From Paenibacillus koleovorans NBRC 103111 (GTDB lineage: Bacteria; Bacillota; Bacilli; Paenibacillales; NBRC-103111): 64,000 nucleotides of DNA. How positions within the stretch are numbered: the first letter of the stretch is position 1; every line of letters begins with the position of its first letter. The stretch spans positions 18,863 through 82,862 of the forward strand of contig NZ_BIMA01000019.1 of the NCBI RefSeq assembly GCF_004000845.1, given 5' to 3'. The translations under genes were made by a program, and so were the position numbers. Below the pieces are notes generated by a model. That model ran no database searches. It saw only the letters and a program-made list of their open reading frames with translations, and was not told the origin of the DNA. Below are positions 7,538 to 17,216 of this stretch, in pieces.

Positions 7538-8227
7538 ATGAAATCGATCCTGATCGTAGAAGACGAGCCTGCGATTTCTCGCGTGCTCGCCGCTTACTTG
7601 CGCAAAGCCGATTACGGTTGCCGTATCTGCGCCGACGGGCAGCAAGCCTTGGAGCAATTCGAAGCCGATCGCCCGACGCTCGTATTGTTGGATGTATTGC
7701 TGCCCGGCCTGAACGGGTGGGGCGTGCTGCGCGCCATCCGGCAGATGAGCGCCTGCCCGGTCATCATGCTGACGGCGCGGGGCGATGTGGAAGACCGTCT
7801 GGCCGGGTTGAACGAAGGCGCCGACGACTATATCACCAAACCGTTCGTGCCGGAGGAGGTCGTTGCCCGGGTCAATGCCGTGCTGCGGCGGCCGGCACAG
7901 ACTTTCGTTGCGAGCGAGTACAAATATTTCGGGAGCCTGCGGCTCAATTTCAAGTCGCGAGAGGCGTTTCTAAACGGGGTCGCGCTGTCGATCATCCCGA
8001 AGGACATGGCGCTGCTGCTGTTCCTGGCGGAGCACCCGAACCAGCTCTTCCACCGCGAGCAGCTCATCGAGCGCGTCTGGGGGATGGACTACGACGGAAG
8101 CGATCGCGCAGTCGATCTCGCAGTCAAGCGGCTGCGCAAGGCGCTGCTGCACTGGCCGCTCGAGGAGGGCGAGATCCGCACGCTCAGAGGAACGGGGTAT
8201 CAGCTGTATGCTAGGAAAGAAAGCTAG
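7538..8227 (+). CDS. OmpR/PhoB-family response regulator
   Basis: A 229-residue protein: receiver domain (acidic pocket VEDE at 7-10, phospho-acceptor D52 in LLDVLLPG, Lys in YITKPF) and a C-terminal winged-helix domain ending TLRGTGYQLYARK. ATG at 7538 is used because GGGAGGA is 7 nt upstream; the frame also opens at 7511 without a good site. The gene overlaps the histidine kinase by 20 nt, so the two are translationally coupled. The stimulus is unknown. Confidence 0.9.
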   Translation: MKSILIVEDEPAISRVLAAYLRKADYGCRICADGQQALEQFEADRPTLVLLDVLLPGLNGWGVLRAIRQMSACPVIMLTARGDVEDRLAGLNEGADDYITKPFVPEEVVARVNAVLRRPAQTFVASEYKYFGSLRLNFKSREAFLNGVALSIIPKDMALLLFLAEHPNQLFHREQLIERVWGMDYDGSDRAVDLAVKRLRKALLHWPLEEGEIRTLRGTGYQLYARKES

Positions 8228-9812
8228 ACGGACGACTTTGCTTCGCCACTGGACCTTCCTCTATGTGGCGATTTTGCTCACCGGAATGCTTGTTGTGGTC
8301 GCCATATCGTTCTGGTGGATCCACCATACTACCTTGAATCACCGGACGGAGCGGATGCAGCAGCTCGCCGGCGACTTGGCCGGGAAAATCGTGGATGCCT
8401 CCGGCCGATACGTGCTCGACGGGCGGGAACTGCCTGCATGGATCGACCGGAGACTGGGTCTATTGGAAATACCCGAGCCGCTCTATGTCGAGTTGAAAGA
8501 CTCGAGCGGCCAGGTGCTGTTCACGAAGCTCGGCCCTCGGGTCGAGTTCGGACCGGACACAGCGCAAGCGCCTGCAAGCGACACGACCGCCTCGCCTTCG
8601 CCGGGAAGGCGACCGCCGGGCGGTGGCAGCGGGAACGGGAACGCTCCCTCTTCGCAGCAGCCGTCGCGCGGCGATCGTCCGCTCGATGACGGCTGGGCGG
8701 GAACGGAAGCCGACGGAGGCGCACCGTCGTCCTCGGAGCGTTCGGTCGTTGCGGAGGAACAGGAACGAGCCGTAGACCCCGCGCGCAGCCGCACCCACTC
8801 CGTGGTGCTGCCGCTGGCTCACCAAGGCGTGGAGCTCGGTACCGTGACGCTACGCGCCCCGAAACCCTCCATCGCCGAATTCGGCGAGGAGTACTTGTCG
8901 CTAAGCCAATTGCTGCTGGCAGCCGCACTGCTGGGCTGGCTGGCGATCTACTTGCTGGCGCGCAAGCTGACCCGGCCGATCGTAGAAGTCGCCGCCGCCG
9001 CCAAACAGATCGAGCAAGGCAGCTTCGACGTGGAGCTGCCCGCCCCCGTGAAGGAGCAGGAGCTGCACGACCTGCTCCACTCGTTCGGCAATATGGCCGG
9101 ACGGCTGAAGCAGCTGGAGGAGCTGCGCAATGAGCTGCTCGCCGGCGTGACCCACGAGCTGAAGACGCCGGTCACCTCGATTCACGGGTTGCTGCATGCG
9201 GTACGCGATCAAGTCGTAACCGGCGCGGAGGCGGAAGAGTTTATTGAGATTTCGCTGAAGGAAACGGCCCGGCTGCAGCATATGGTCGCCGAGCTGCTGG
9301 ACTTCAACTCCTTTGCCTCCGGCAAAGTGCATGTGCTGGCGGACAAGCTGGAGCTCGGCGGGCTGCTGAACGAGATTGCGTATCAGTGGAGGCTCGTGCG
9401 CGAGCAAGAGAAGCCTGATTTTGACCTGCAGCTCGCCCTGCCGCCGCAGAAGCTCTACGCGGCCGGCGATCCGGGTCGGATTCAGCAAATTCTCATCAAT
9501 TTGTTGCAGAACGCCCGCCAGGCGCTAGGCAAGCAGGGGCGTATCACGGTTGAGCTGCAAGAACACTCCGATTCGCAGCTAGTCGTCTATGTGAGCGACA
9601 ACGGCTGCGGGATCCCGCTCGAAGAGCAAGAAAACATCTTCGAACGCTATTATAGAGGGGAGAACAAGCGGCTGGATTTGCGCGGAATGGGGCTCGGCCT
9701 CTCTCTTAGCCGATTGCTGGCCACGGCGATGGGCGGCTCGCTCGATCTGGCGGAGAGCTCCCCGCAGGGGACCCGCTTCCGGCTGCTGCTGCCTCGTTGG
9801 AAGCAAACCTAG
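8208..9812 (+). CDS. Membrane sensor histidine kinase (HAMP-HisKA-HATPase)
   Basis: A 534-residue kinase. TM1 is about residues 14-34. The extracellular sensor region holds a low-complexity Pro/Ser/Gly/Asp-rich insertion at about 120-185. TM2 is near 230-248, followed by HAMP. The phospho-acceptor is the His of VTHELKTPVTSIHG. ATP-binding boxes are NLLQNARQA (N), VSDNGCGIP (G1) and GMGLGLSLS (G2). Partner of the overlapping regulator. The large low-complexity insertion in the sensor domain is unusual and may be a wall-spanning linker. Ends at a strong terminator. Confidence 0.9.
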   Translation: MLGKKARRTTLLRHWTFLYVAILLTGMLVVVAISFWWIHHTTLNHRTERMQQLAGDLAGKIVDASGRYVLDGRELPAWIDRRLGLLEIPEPLYVELKDSSGQVLFTKLGPRVEFGPDTAQAPASDTTASPSPGRRPPGGGSGNGNAPSSQQPSRGDRPLDDGWAGTEADGGAPSSSERSVVAEEQERAVDPARSRTHSVVLPLAHQGVELGTVTLRAPKPSIAEFGEEYLSLSQLLLAAALLGWLAIYLLARKLTRPIVEVAAAAKQIEQGSFDVELPAPVKEQELHDLLHSFGNMAGRLKQLEELRNELLAGVTHELKTPVTSIHGLLHAVRDQVVTGAEAEEFIEISLKETARLQHMVAELLDFNSFASGKVHVLADKLELGGLLNEIAYQWRLVREQEKPDFDLQLALPPQKLYAAGDPGRIQQILINLLQNARQALGKQGRITVELQEHSDSQLVVYVSDNGCGIPLEEQENIFERYYRGENKRLDLRGMGLGLSLSRLLATAMGGSLDLAESSPQGTRFRLLLPRWKQT

Positions 9813-9814
9813 AC

Positions 9815-9843
9815 GAAGAACCGCCCCATTCGGGCGGTTCTTC
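9815..9843. terminator. Convergent terminator
   Basis: Twelve-bp perfect stem GAAGAACCGCCC / GGGCGGTTCTTC with loop CATTC, immediately after the kinase stop and before the convergent ATPase gene stop at 9843. Confidence 0.85.
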
Positions 9844-11309
9844 TATGCCTTTCTCATTGCCTCCATATATCTCGTATATTCCGCATGCCCGAGCAAATAC
9901 AGGAATGCAAAGGCAGGTATTTTAATGATCGGGCACCTAGTCTGGTGATCCGTCTTCCCGTAATCCGTGCTATTCTTAGTGATGACTAAGGCAGCCGCTG
10001 TTTTGGGGTCATCCGCCCATTCCACTATAGCCTCCTTAATGGACAAACCCGTGCTTTCACGGTACTTGACCTCCATAATGATTTTGGAAGCGACTTTGTA
10101 TGTGACGACGATATCAATTTCTTTTTCAGATCTAGGGTCGCGGAAATAACCGATTTTCGTTGTATCCAAGTAAGTGAAGGAATGAATATGCTTGTAAATC
10201 GCCGTTTCAATGATCATGCCCATCTCCAGAGGATCGGTCAGCACTTCCTCTCCGATCATTAGGACGGCGTTCCGAATCGCTGCATCCGCTAAATAGACTT
10301 TAGGCTTCGCTTTCAAAATCTTCTTCCCGCTTAGTTCCGTAGGTTGGCTCGTATAGATCAGATTGGCCTGCTCGAGAAACTCCATGTAGTTGGCAACCGT
10401 TTGTCGAGAGATGCCTACTTCCTTCGCAATCGTGTCCTGTACAACCAAGTTTCCGCTAATCATACAGAGGTACAAAAAGATTTGCTCCAACTCAGCCACA
10501 TTGCGGATCGGGAAAAGCGATACCATATCTCGCTTCAACACCTTGTCCACAACATCTTCGCGTATCATTTTCTGAGCATAGTCCATATCGTCTGCCAAAG
10601 CAGCTTCCGGAAATCCGCCTACGATTAAATAGCGATGAAAATGCCTTTGCAGCGGTTCCAATTGCATCATGATTGCCGCTAACCTCGCCTCGGTAAGCCC
10701 CGCGAGCGCTGTAGGGTAAATGTCCCTGGATAGCTCCGGCTTCGCAACGCCCATCAGTTCAATGTATTCATAGAAAGACAAAGTGGGAATACGAATCGAC
10801 GTCCAGCGTCCAACGCCGCTTTCTTTCGCTTTTTCTGCCAAAAGAGGACTTGCCGAGCCGGTTGCCATAATACGGTAGCTCGAGTGTTGATCGTATAACG
10901 TTTTCAGCCATAAATCCCAGTCCCCTGCATATTGAATTTCGTCAAAAAACAAATAAAGGTTCCGCTCGTCCGGATTCACATTGTTCTGATAAATGTCTAG
11001 AATGCGGCCGATATCGCACAGCTTCAGCATCGGATGGTCGAAGGAAACGTACAGGATATTTCTTGGTTCGACCCCTTCATTCAGCATATTCTCAATCATT
11101 TGATACATAATCGTGGTTTTGCCGACACGTCTCGGACCCGATAATATGACCTCTCTACGAATCTGGGGGTGTTCAAACGTTTTCTTAGCCTCATAGTAGG
11201 CCAGTCTTTTTACCGGACGGGTCAAATCCGAAGATATCGTTTTACTAATCCACCACTGGTTGTAGCCGCGAAGCACTTTAAGTATTTTCTCATCCGTAAT
11301 AAAATTCAT
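9843..11309 (-). CDS. AAA ATPase with C-terminal DUF4143 domain
   Basis: About 488 residues. N-terminal AAA_14-type ATPase: Walker A SGPRRVGKTTIM, Walker B NLYLFFDEIQYAGDW, sensor region RIMATGSASPLL. A winged helix follows (GISRQTVANYMEFLEQANLIY). The C-terminal DUF4143 nuclease-like region holds EVKYRES. These proteins are common orphan genes; a nuclease/DNA-related role is suspected but not proven. An in-frame ATG at 11309 follows a GAAGAGG site; the TTG at 11318 is an alternative start. It appears monocistronic and less GC-rich than its neighbours, a hint of horizontal acquisition. Confidence 0.85.
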   Translation of the reverse strand: MNFITDEKILKVLRGYNQWWISKTISSDLTRPVKRLAYYEAKKTFEHPQIRREVILSGPRRVGKTTIMYQMIENMLNEGVEPRNILYVSFDHPMLKLCDIGRILDIYQNNVNPDERNLYLFFDEIQYAGDWDLWLKTLYDQHSSYRIMATGSASPLLAEKAKESGVGRWTSIRIPTLSFYEYIELMGVAKPELSRDIYPTALAGLTEARLAAIMMQLEPLQRHFHRYLIVGGFPEAALADDMDYAQKMIREDVVDKVLKRDMVSLFPIRNVAELEQIFLYLCMISGNLVVQDTIAKEVGISRQTVANYMEFLEQANLIYTSQPTELSGKKILKAKPKVYLADAAIRNAVLMIGEEVLTDPLEMGMIIETAIYKHIHSFTYLDTTKIGYFRDPRSEKEIDIVVTYKVASKIIMEVKYRESTGLSIKEAIVEWADDPKTAAALVITKNSTDYGKTDHQTRCPIIKIPAFAFLYLLGHAEYTRYMEAMRKA

Positions 11310-11477
11310 ATTTAACAAAACCTCTTCATTTATGTTAATTATACTTTACATTATATACGGTAAAGAGTAAATCTATCCTATAGAATCTCCATTTCTCACC
11401 CACATGCCTCAGACCCTCATGAATGGTATACTAAAACCAATAGCCATTGTGTTGACCGAAAGAAGGGAAGCTCCGCC

Positions 11478-12149
11478 ATGTTCCGAATTCTGCTCGTGGA
11501 AGACGATGAGAAAATCCGCACGATCGTGGCTGATATGCTACGAAAGTGGCAATACAAGGTGCTGGAGGTGACCGCCTTCGACGGCCTGATGGACGAGTTC
11601 GCGGCGTTCGAGCCGCATCTCGTGCTGTTGGACATCAACCTGCCGGTTATGGACGGGTTCTACTGGTGTCAGCAAATTCGCGCCGTGTCCAAGGTTCCGA
11701 TCATTTTTCTCTCCTCGCGCAATCAAAATATGGACGTCATCATGGCGATCAACATGGGCGGGGACGACTTCGTGCAGAAGCCGTTCGACCTCGGGGTGCT
11801 GGTGGCCAAGGTGAGCGCGCTGCTGCGCCGCAACTATACATATCAAGACGAGCAGCTGCAGCTCGCGCACCGGGAACTGACGCTCAACCTGTCCAACTCC
11901 TCCGTGCAAGTCGGGGAGCAGTCCGCCGAGCTGTCGCGCAACGAGTTTATCGTCCTCCAGGCCATGCTGCGCAGCCGAGGCAAAATCGTCTCCCGCGAGG
12001 AGCTGATGCAGGCGCTCTGGAACGATGAGCAATTCATCGACGACAACACGCTGACCGTCAACGTCAACCGGCTGCGGCGCAAAATCGCCATGCTCGGCCT
12101 CGAAGATTATATCGTAACGCGCAAAGGAATGGGGTATCTCGTCGAATGA
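11478..12149 (+). CDS. BceR-type response regulator
   Basis: A 223-residue OmpR-family regulator: acidic pocket EDDE at 8-11, D52 in LLDINLPVMDG, Lys in FVQKPFD, and a C-terminal winged helix ending IVTRKGMGYLVE. It shares ATGA with the downstream kinase gene. Its partner kinase is of the short intramembrane-sensing type, and BceAB-type transporter genes lie about 3.5 kb downstream, so it is assigned to peptide-antibiotic sensing (bacitracin-like or related). That assignment is by family and context. Confidence 0.88.
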   Translation: MFRILLVEDDEKIRTIVADMLRKWQYKVLEVTAFDGLMDEFAAFEPHLVLLDINLPVMDGFYWCQQIRAVSKVPIIFLSSRNQNMDVIMAINMGGDDFVQKPFDLGVLVAKVSALLRRNYTYQDEQLQLAHRELTLNLSNSSVQVGEQSAELSRNEFIVLQAMLRSRGKIVSREELMQALWNDEQFIDDNTLTVNVNRLRRKIAMLGLEDYIVTRKGMGYLVE

Positions 12150-13147
12150 GAGGCTGGCGGTTTTTGCAATATGAGCTGCCTTATCTGGTGCTGTTCGCAG
12201 TCGCCTATATGATCATCGCCATCGTCTCATTCACCGACCCGGAAACGGCCTGGAGTAGAGAAACGTTCCTCTACACTTTGCTGCTGATGCTGCTCCTGGT
12301 CGCCGGGTTCCTGGTGCATCGCTACTTGCGAAACGTCCACGCCATCAAGCACATGCAAGACGAAGACGCCGAGCCGCTGTCACTGGAAGCCGAAGCCTAC
12401 CAAGAGGCGATCGCCGCCCTGGAAAAGGAGCATATCCGCGCCTTGAACAGCGTCCGAGCCCAGCAGAACGAATATTATGACTTCATCCTGTCCTGGTTCC
12501 ACGAGATCAAGACGCCGATTTCCGTGCTCCGTCTCATGCAGCAGACCGAGATCGACCCGAAGAGCCTGGAGGAGGAACTGTCCCGCATCGAGCATTATGT
12601 CGATCAGGCGCTCTATTACGCCAAGCTGGACAGCTTCAACCAGGACTACGAGATCCGCAACTGTACGCTGGAGCAGCTCGTGAAGGACGCCGTGCGCACC
12701 CACTCCAAGACGTTCATCTCGAAAAGGATCCGCATCGTGCTGCAGCTCGACCCCGCTCTCGTCGTGCAGAGCGACCCAAAGTGGCTGCAGTTCATCATCC
12801 ATCAGCTCATTACGAACAGCTTGAAATACACGCCGGATCAAGGCGAAATCACAGTGGCGACGCGGTCCACAGCGCAGGAAAAGCAGCTCGTGCTGCGCGA
12901 TTCGGGCATCGGTATCGAGCCGAAGGACTTGCCCCGCATCTTCAACCGCGGCTTCACCGGCTCGAACGGCCGCTCGCACATGAAGTCGACGGGCATGGGC
13001 TTGTACTTGGCCCAGGCTCTGTCGAACAAGCTCGGCCATTACATCACCGCTACCTCGGCGGTCGGTGCGTTTACCGAGATGGTGATCCATTTTCCGCGCA
13101 ACCATGATCCGTTTTTGCAGGTGGTGAAGGGGGTAGGGCCGGATTAG
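12146..13147 (+). CDS. BceS-type intramembrane-sensing histidine kinase
   Basis: A 333-residue kinase with two N-terminal TM helices (about 11-30 and 46-64) and almost no extracellular loop, the hallmark of BceS-like kinases that sense flux through their ABC transporter. His motif WFHEIKTPISVLRL; ATP-binding boxes HQLITNSLKYT, RDSGIGIEPKDLPRIF and STGMGLYLAQAL. Overlaps the regulator by 4 nt. The cognate transporter is presumably the leftward BceAB pair at 15.2-18.0 kb. Confidence 0.88.
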   Translation: MRGWRFLQYELPYLVLFAVAYMIIAIVSFTDPETAWSRETFLYTLLLMLLLVAGFLVHRYLRNVHAIKHMQDEDAEPLSLEAEAYQEAIAALEKEHIRALNSVRAQQNEYYDFILSWFHEIKTPISVLRLMQQTEIDPKSLEEELSRIEHYVDQALYYAKLDSFNQDYEIRNCTLEQLVKDAVRTHSKTFISKRIRIVLQLDPALVVQSDPKWLQFIIHQLITNSLKYTPDQGEITVATRSTAQEKQLVLRDSGIGIEPKDLPRIFNRGFTGSNGRSHMKSTGMGLYLAQALSNKLGHYITATSAVGAFTEMVIHFPRNHDPFLQVVKGVGPD

Positions 13148-13366
13148 TTAATTAAAGCGCAAGAGGGATCAACCTAAATAAAACCAAAGGCCCAAGGACA
13201 CTGCGATCATCGGCTCTGTAAATTTTATTACTTATGTTTTACTTTCAAATCCCCAACATTCCCAGACAAAAATCCGCAATGTGATGCGGATGTTGCCGTG
13301 CTAACCTTACTCGCGATCTAAGTTTATAACTTATTTTTCAACTTAATTACTACTAATTATCCTTAG
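13148..13366. other. Intergenic region between the BceS-type gene and the frameshifted AlbA_2 gene
   Basis: 219 nt, AT-rich. Holds the leftward terminator at 13267-13291; nothing else recognised. Confidence 0.5.
13267..13291 (-). terminator. Terminator of the frameshifted AlbA_2 gene
   Basis: Stem ATCCGCA / TGCGGAT (13272-13278 with 13285-13291), followed leftward by TTTTTG. It lies about 75 nt beyond the gene's stop codon. Confidence 0.65.
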
Positions 13367-15030
13367 TTAAGTTAAAACCCACTTCGGTCGTTTTGAAGAT
13401 CCCATATTCACAATTGTCCCGTCTTTTTTAGACATTTCAAATAACAAATTATTAATTTTTTTTCTTTTTTGCGTTTCATCCAAAGTGTCCGAAAGTTTAC
13501 TGATTAATAAGTTGTCAATTTCTTGTCTGTCTGCGGATTTATACTGCTGAAGAAATTTAATAACCATACTTTTATAAAATTCTTTGTCAAATGCTCGGTT
13601 TTTGATGTACGCAGTCTTATCCCCTGTTAACGCAGCAATTTGCGCTGCGACATATATAACAGGATATTTGCCTTCAATCAGGCGCTGTGATCTCAACCTT
13701 TTAACTTCCTCTGGTTTGATTCTCTCTCTCTTCTGTACTTTATCAAGCAAAATAACCGTTGATAAATCTAAATCTGTATGATTGATTAACATACGCGTGT
13801 AATTTTCATCGAGTATTTTACCAATGATTCGAACTTGGACCTTATTAGGATCTGATAAGTCGTAATCAGGCAACGGAAAAAATCGTCTCTTTTGAGTAAA
13901 AAACATTCTCTTTATACCCGAACCAATGGTGTCAATCATATTCAAATTGACCATTGCCTCCGCTAAGAATCGATTCCTATAATACTCCGGTGGAGAGTCC
14001 CGTTCAATTACGGCTGCAATACTTTGAGGAATAAAACTACCAAGGTTTGTGAAAATAAGCTCGTCTGGCTTTTCAACAATATTTATTCTACCTTGTTTTT
14101 CGTAGTCCTGATGTGCAATGCAGTTGTGAAGTGCCTCACGTATTACATAAGCATCATATTGATTAACCTCAATAGGAAATAAACTATTATCGGGCATATA
14201 TCTGTATTTCAGATTACGGAGTTTGGAAAACAAAAGCTCTGAGTTCAAAATAAAGGGAGGACCGAAATGATCATAGTCTTGTTCAATGTTGTCCTTATCC
14301 TTTAATATCCAGCTCATTTTCGCTACAACCGGCTGGATAAAATGCTCTGCCTCCGGTTTTCCTAGAAGAATTAATGCTGCATTAGTAATTTCACCTTGCA
14401 CCGTTACTCGCGCTTTGTTTAAAAAGGCTAAGTCATCCCAGCTATCAACTTCATCAGCAAGTCGAGGAAATTTCTTCTTATATTCTGTTCTAGCCTTTAT
14501 AATTGCATCGGGTTCCAGATCATGAACAGTAGCAGAGTGACAAATGTCGGCTGACCAGTCTTTCTTCATAACCTGACTGCGTATCTGTTCGATTTCTTGC
14601 AAACTTAAAGCCACAATAGAACTACCATTTCTACCGTAAAAATGTCCATCCCACGCAGTAGGGATCCCCAGTGGAGCTGCAGGAATCTGAAACAAAACAA
14701 CCCTGCCTTCAGGTAGCATAAGTTCGTAGATCTCCCTAAAAGTTAGCCCGCCAGAAGATTTGATTGCAATTTCATGTTTTAAGCTATCGAGATCCGCACG
14801 GTTCACTCGGTATTGAGATCCGACAATCTGCCGATCGGCATCTCTAATCCCGAAGATAAGCCATCCGAATGGTCTACCCTTTAAATTTGATTCATTACTT
14901 ATGGCTGAAACATATTTCCTATTTTCCCTGAATCAAATGTTGATTTTGCCTCTTTGAACTCAAGCCATTCCGTTTCAGCAGGCATAGCGCGAAGATCATT
15001 TAGCAGTTGCATTAGCTCCTGTTGCTCCAT
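13367..15030 (-). pseudogene. Schlafen/AlbA_2-type ATP-binding DNA-binding protein, frameshifted
   Basis: The main frame (13367-14806, about 479 residues) begins mid-domain with GTG and no ribosome site. Upstream, ATG at 15030 has a GGAGGG site and opens a frame reading MEQQELMQLLN...ETEWLEFKEA, the usual start of AlbA_2 proteins. It breaks at about 14915-14920, where one A seems missing. Restoring it joins KIGKYVSAISNESNLKGRPFGWLIFGI to the main frame. The rest holds a GHKL-like region (REALHNCIAHQDY) and a C-terminal winged helix. The family is described as predicted transcription or anti-phage-type regulators. AT-richer than its neighbours and inserted between BceRS and BceAB. Either a true mutation or a sequencing error. 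Confidence 0.75.
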
Positions 15031-15204
15031 CAGTTATCCCTCCTCCATTACAAAAACTACTACCCTTAACATCTTACCCACAACTAATTACAATTCTATC
15101 TTATACACCTAACAAAATAAAATAATGAACGAGCATAGGATTCAAGAGCGGCCCCCTTCAACCACAACCTCTTCCGCCACTTTATAACTATTTCTAATGC
15201 GTAA

Positions 15205-15240
15205 CGCCTCCACTCCTGGTTTCACCATCGGATGGAGGCG
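15205..15240 (-). terminator. Possible terminator of the BceB-type gene
   Basis: Eight-bp perfect stem CGCCTCCA / TGGAGGCG spanning a 20-nt loop, 8 nt beyond the permease stop. The T tract is poor, so confidence is moderate. Confidence 0.45.
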
Positions 15241-15247
15241 CTTCTTG

Positions 15248-17216
15248 TTACGCTTTCCGCGTCACAATGCGGAAGTAGACGTTAGTCGACGAGACGTACA
15301 GCAAGATGTAGATGACGAAGTAAGCCGCCATGATGCCCCACACCATCCCGACCAACCCCGGGTAGTCCTGCACCGAGTCGAGGATGTACGTTTTGATGGA
15401 GGTCCAGCTGATCAGAATGCCCAGCACGAGCGGCGGGGCGAACACGAGCAGCAGCTTTTTGCGGATGACGCTTTTCATCACGCCGTTGTCCACGCCGATT
15501 TTGCGCAGGATGCCGAATTGCTGCTGTTCCTCCGTCGCTTCGCGGAGCTGCTTGAAGTAAATGACGCTCGCCAGCGCGAACAGCGCGATGACGGCCAGGG
15601 AACGCGGCCGAGAACAACAGGAGCGCGGAGCTCTCGATCTGCTTCGAGTAAATGTCCGCGAACGAAGAGTAGTACACGCCCGGCGTCTGCGAGACGATCG
15701 CGTACACATCCCGCGACAGCTGGTCCGCCGTCTTCGCGTTCTCCACCATGTAGAGCTCGAACGTCACGGCGTGCGCCTGCCCACCCCTGCTCAGCTCGCG
15801 GTACGCGTCGTCCGACACGACCAGCACGCCCGGCTTTTTATCCATCGCCTCCTCCGGATCGGTCGCCCAACCCAGAAGCGCAAAGTCTTTGCGCTCGACC
15901 AGCTTGAACTCGTACCCGGGCTCCACCGCAAAAGCCAGTTGCTCACCCGGTGCCAAAGGCGTCGGGAAATCCATCCCCTGCGACAGCGCGATCGCTTCCC
16001 GCCCTTGCAGCGTCACCGGCTGTGAGTCGCCGCGCCGCTCGGTCCAAGCCTCATAGGCCTGCTCCGAGACAAGCAGCACATCCTCGAAATAATACTCCGC
16101 ATTCTCGAACGCTACGTTGCGGTCCGTCACCGCCTTCACCCGCAAAGCCTGCAAGGTGGTATGTTCCGTAACCGGATGCTCCGAGCTATTGATCAGCGCC
16201 TCGATGCGCTCGTTGGTTGCCCGATCCAGCGTCTGGAAAGCGATATGGTTAGGTACATTTTTGCCGACGGCCTCGAACTGCACCTTGTAATTGATCGCCA
16301 CGAAGCTGATGAGCAGCATGATCATCGTGCTGAACAAGGTGATGAACGTCAGGTTCAGCGCATTGCTGCGCACTTGGAACCTTAGTGAGGACGTCCACAA
16401 CGGCCGCACGCCCTCAAAATACCGCCGCATCCGACTGATCGCCTGCAGCAGCCAGCCGATGAATTGGCGAAAGAACAAGTAAGTCCCCCCGACTACACCC
16501 ACCGCCACGCCCAAAAGGCTGTACATCGAGTACTTTTCCTCCCAGAAGACGGACTGGCTGCCGCTCAGGATCAGCATAAACGCCTCCCCCAGCAGCAACA
16601 GCGAGAGTACCGCCCAGACAGCCGAGGCTCGGATCGGCTTCTCCATCTTCTCTTTCGCCCGGAACAATTCAACCAGCTGCAGCCGACGCACCGCCCAATC
16701 GCTCTGAATGGTGATGATCAGGGTGAATAGCAGAAACACGCCCACCGTGGTACCGATCGCCTGCGGAGGGAACGCCAACGAAATCACTTGATCGTACTGC
16801 ATCAGATTCATGAGCACGCGCCCGAACAGCTTGGACAGCAAACCTCCGAGCAAGATGCCTGCGGCCAGCGAGATCGCGCCGATGCACAGCGTTTCGTAGA
16901 ACACCATCTTCGTAATTTGCCGCTCCTTCATACCGAAGAGCAAGTACATGCCGAGCTCTTTTTTGCGCTGCCGCATGAAGAACGAATTCGCATAGATCAG
17001 GAAGAAAATGATGAACAGCACGACCGCCACGGACGCGATGCTGACGCCTTGCTGGAACATGGCCCGGTTCGCGATGACGTCGAGAATGTCCTGGTTGAAC
17101 ATGAGCGAGGAAAACGTAAACTGAATGATGACCCCGATAATGAGCGAAAATAAGTAAATCGTGTATAGCTGGAAATTGCGTCGGACGTTGCGCAGCGTCA
17201 AGTCTAGCAGGTTCAT
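15248..17216 (-). pseudogene. BceB-type ABC transporter permease, frameshifted near the C-terminus
   Basis: A BceB-family permease of about 655 residues when repaired. The N-terminus MNLLDLTLRNVRRNFQLYTIYLFSLIIG, ten TM helices and a large extracellular domain of about 220 residues between TM7 and TM8 are all in place. The frame shifts at the GGG run 15598-15600 (one extra base): after SSALLLFSAAF the correct continuation FLAVIALFALASVIYFKQLREATEEQQQFGILRKIG... to ...VYFRIVTRKA is read in the next frame. Without repair the last three TM helices are lost and a nonsense tail follows. ATGA overlap with the ATPase gene. Either a point indel or a base-calling error in a homopolymer. Confidence 0.85.

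Noticed and set aside
8901..9488. - strand frame opposite the histidine kinase
   Set aside because: Gln/Leu-rich shadow of HAMP/HisKA codons, no start signal.
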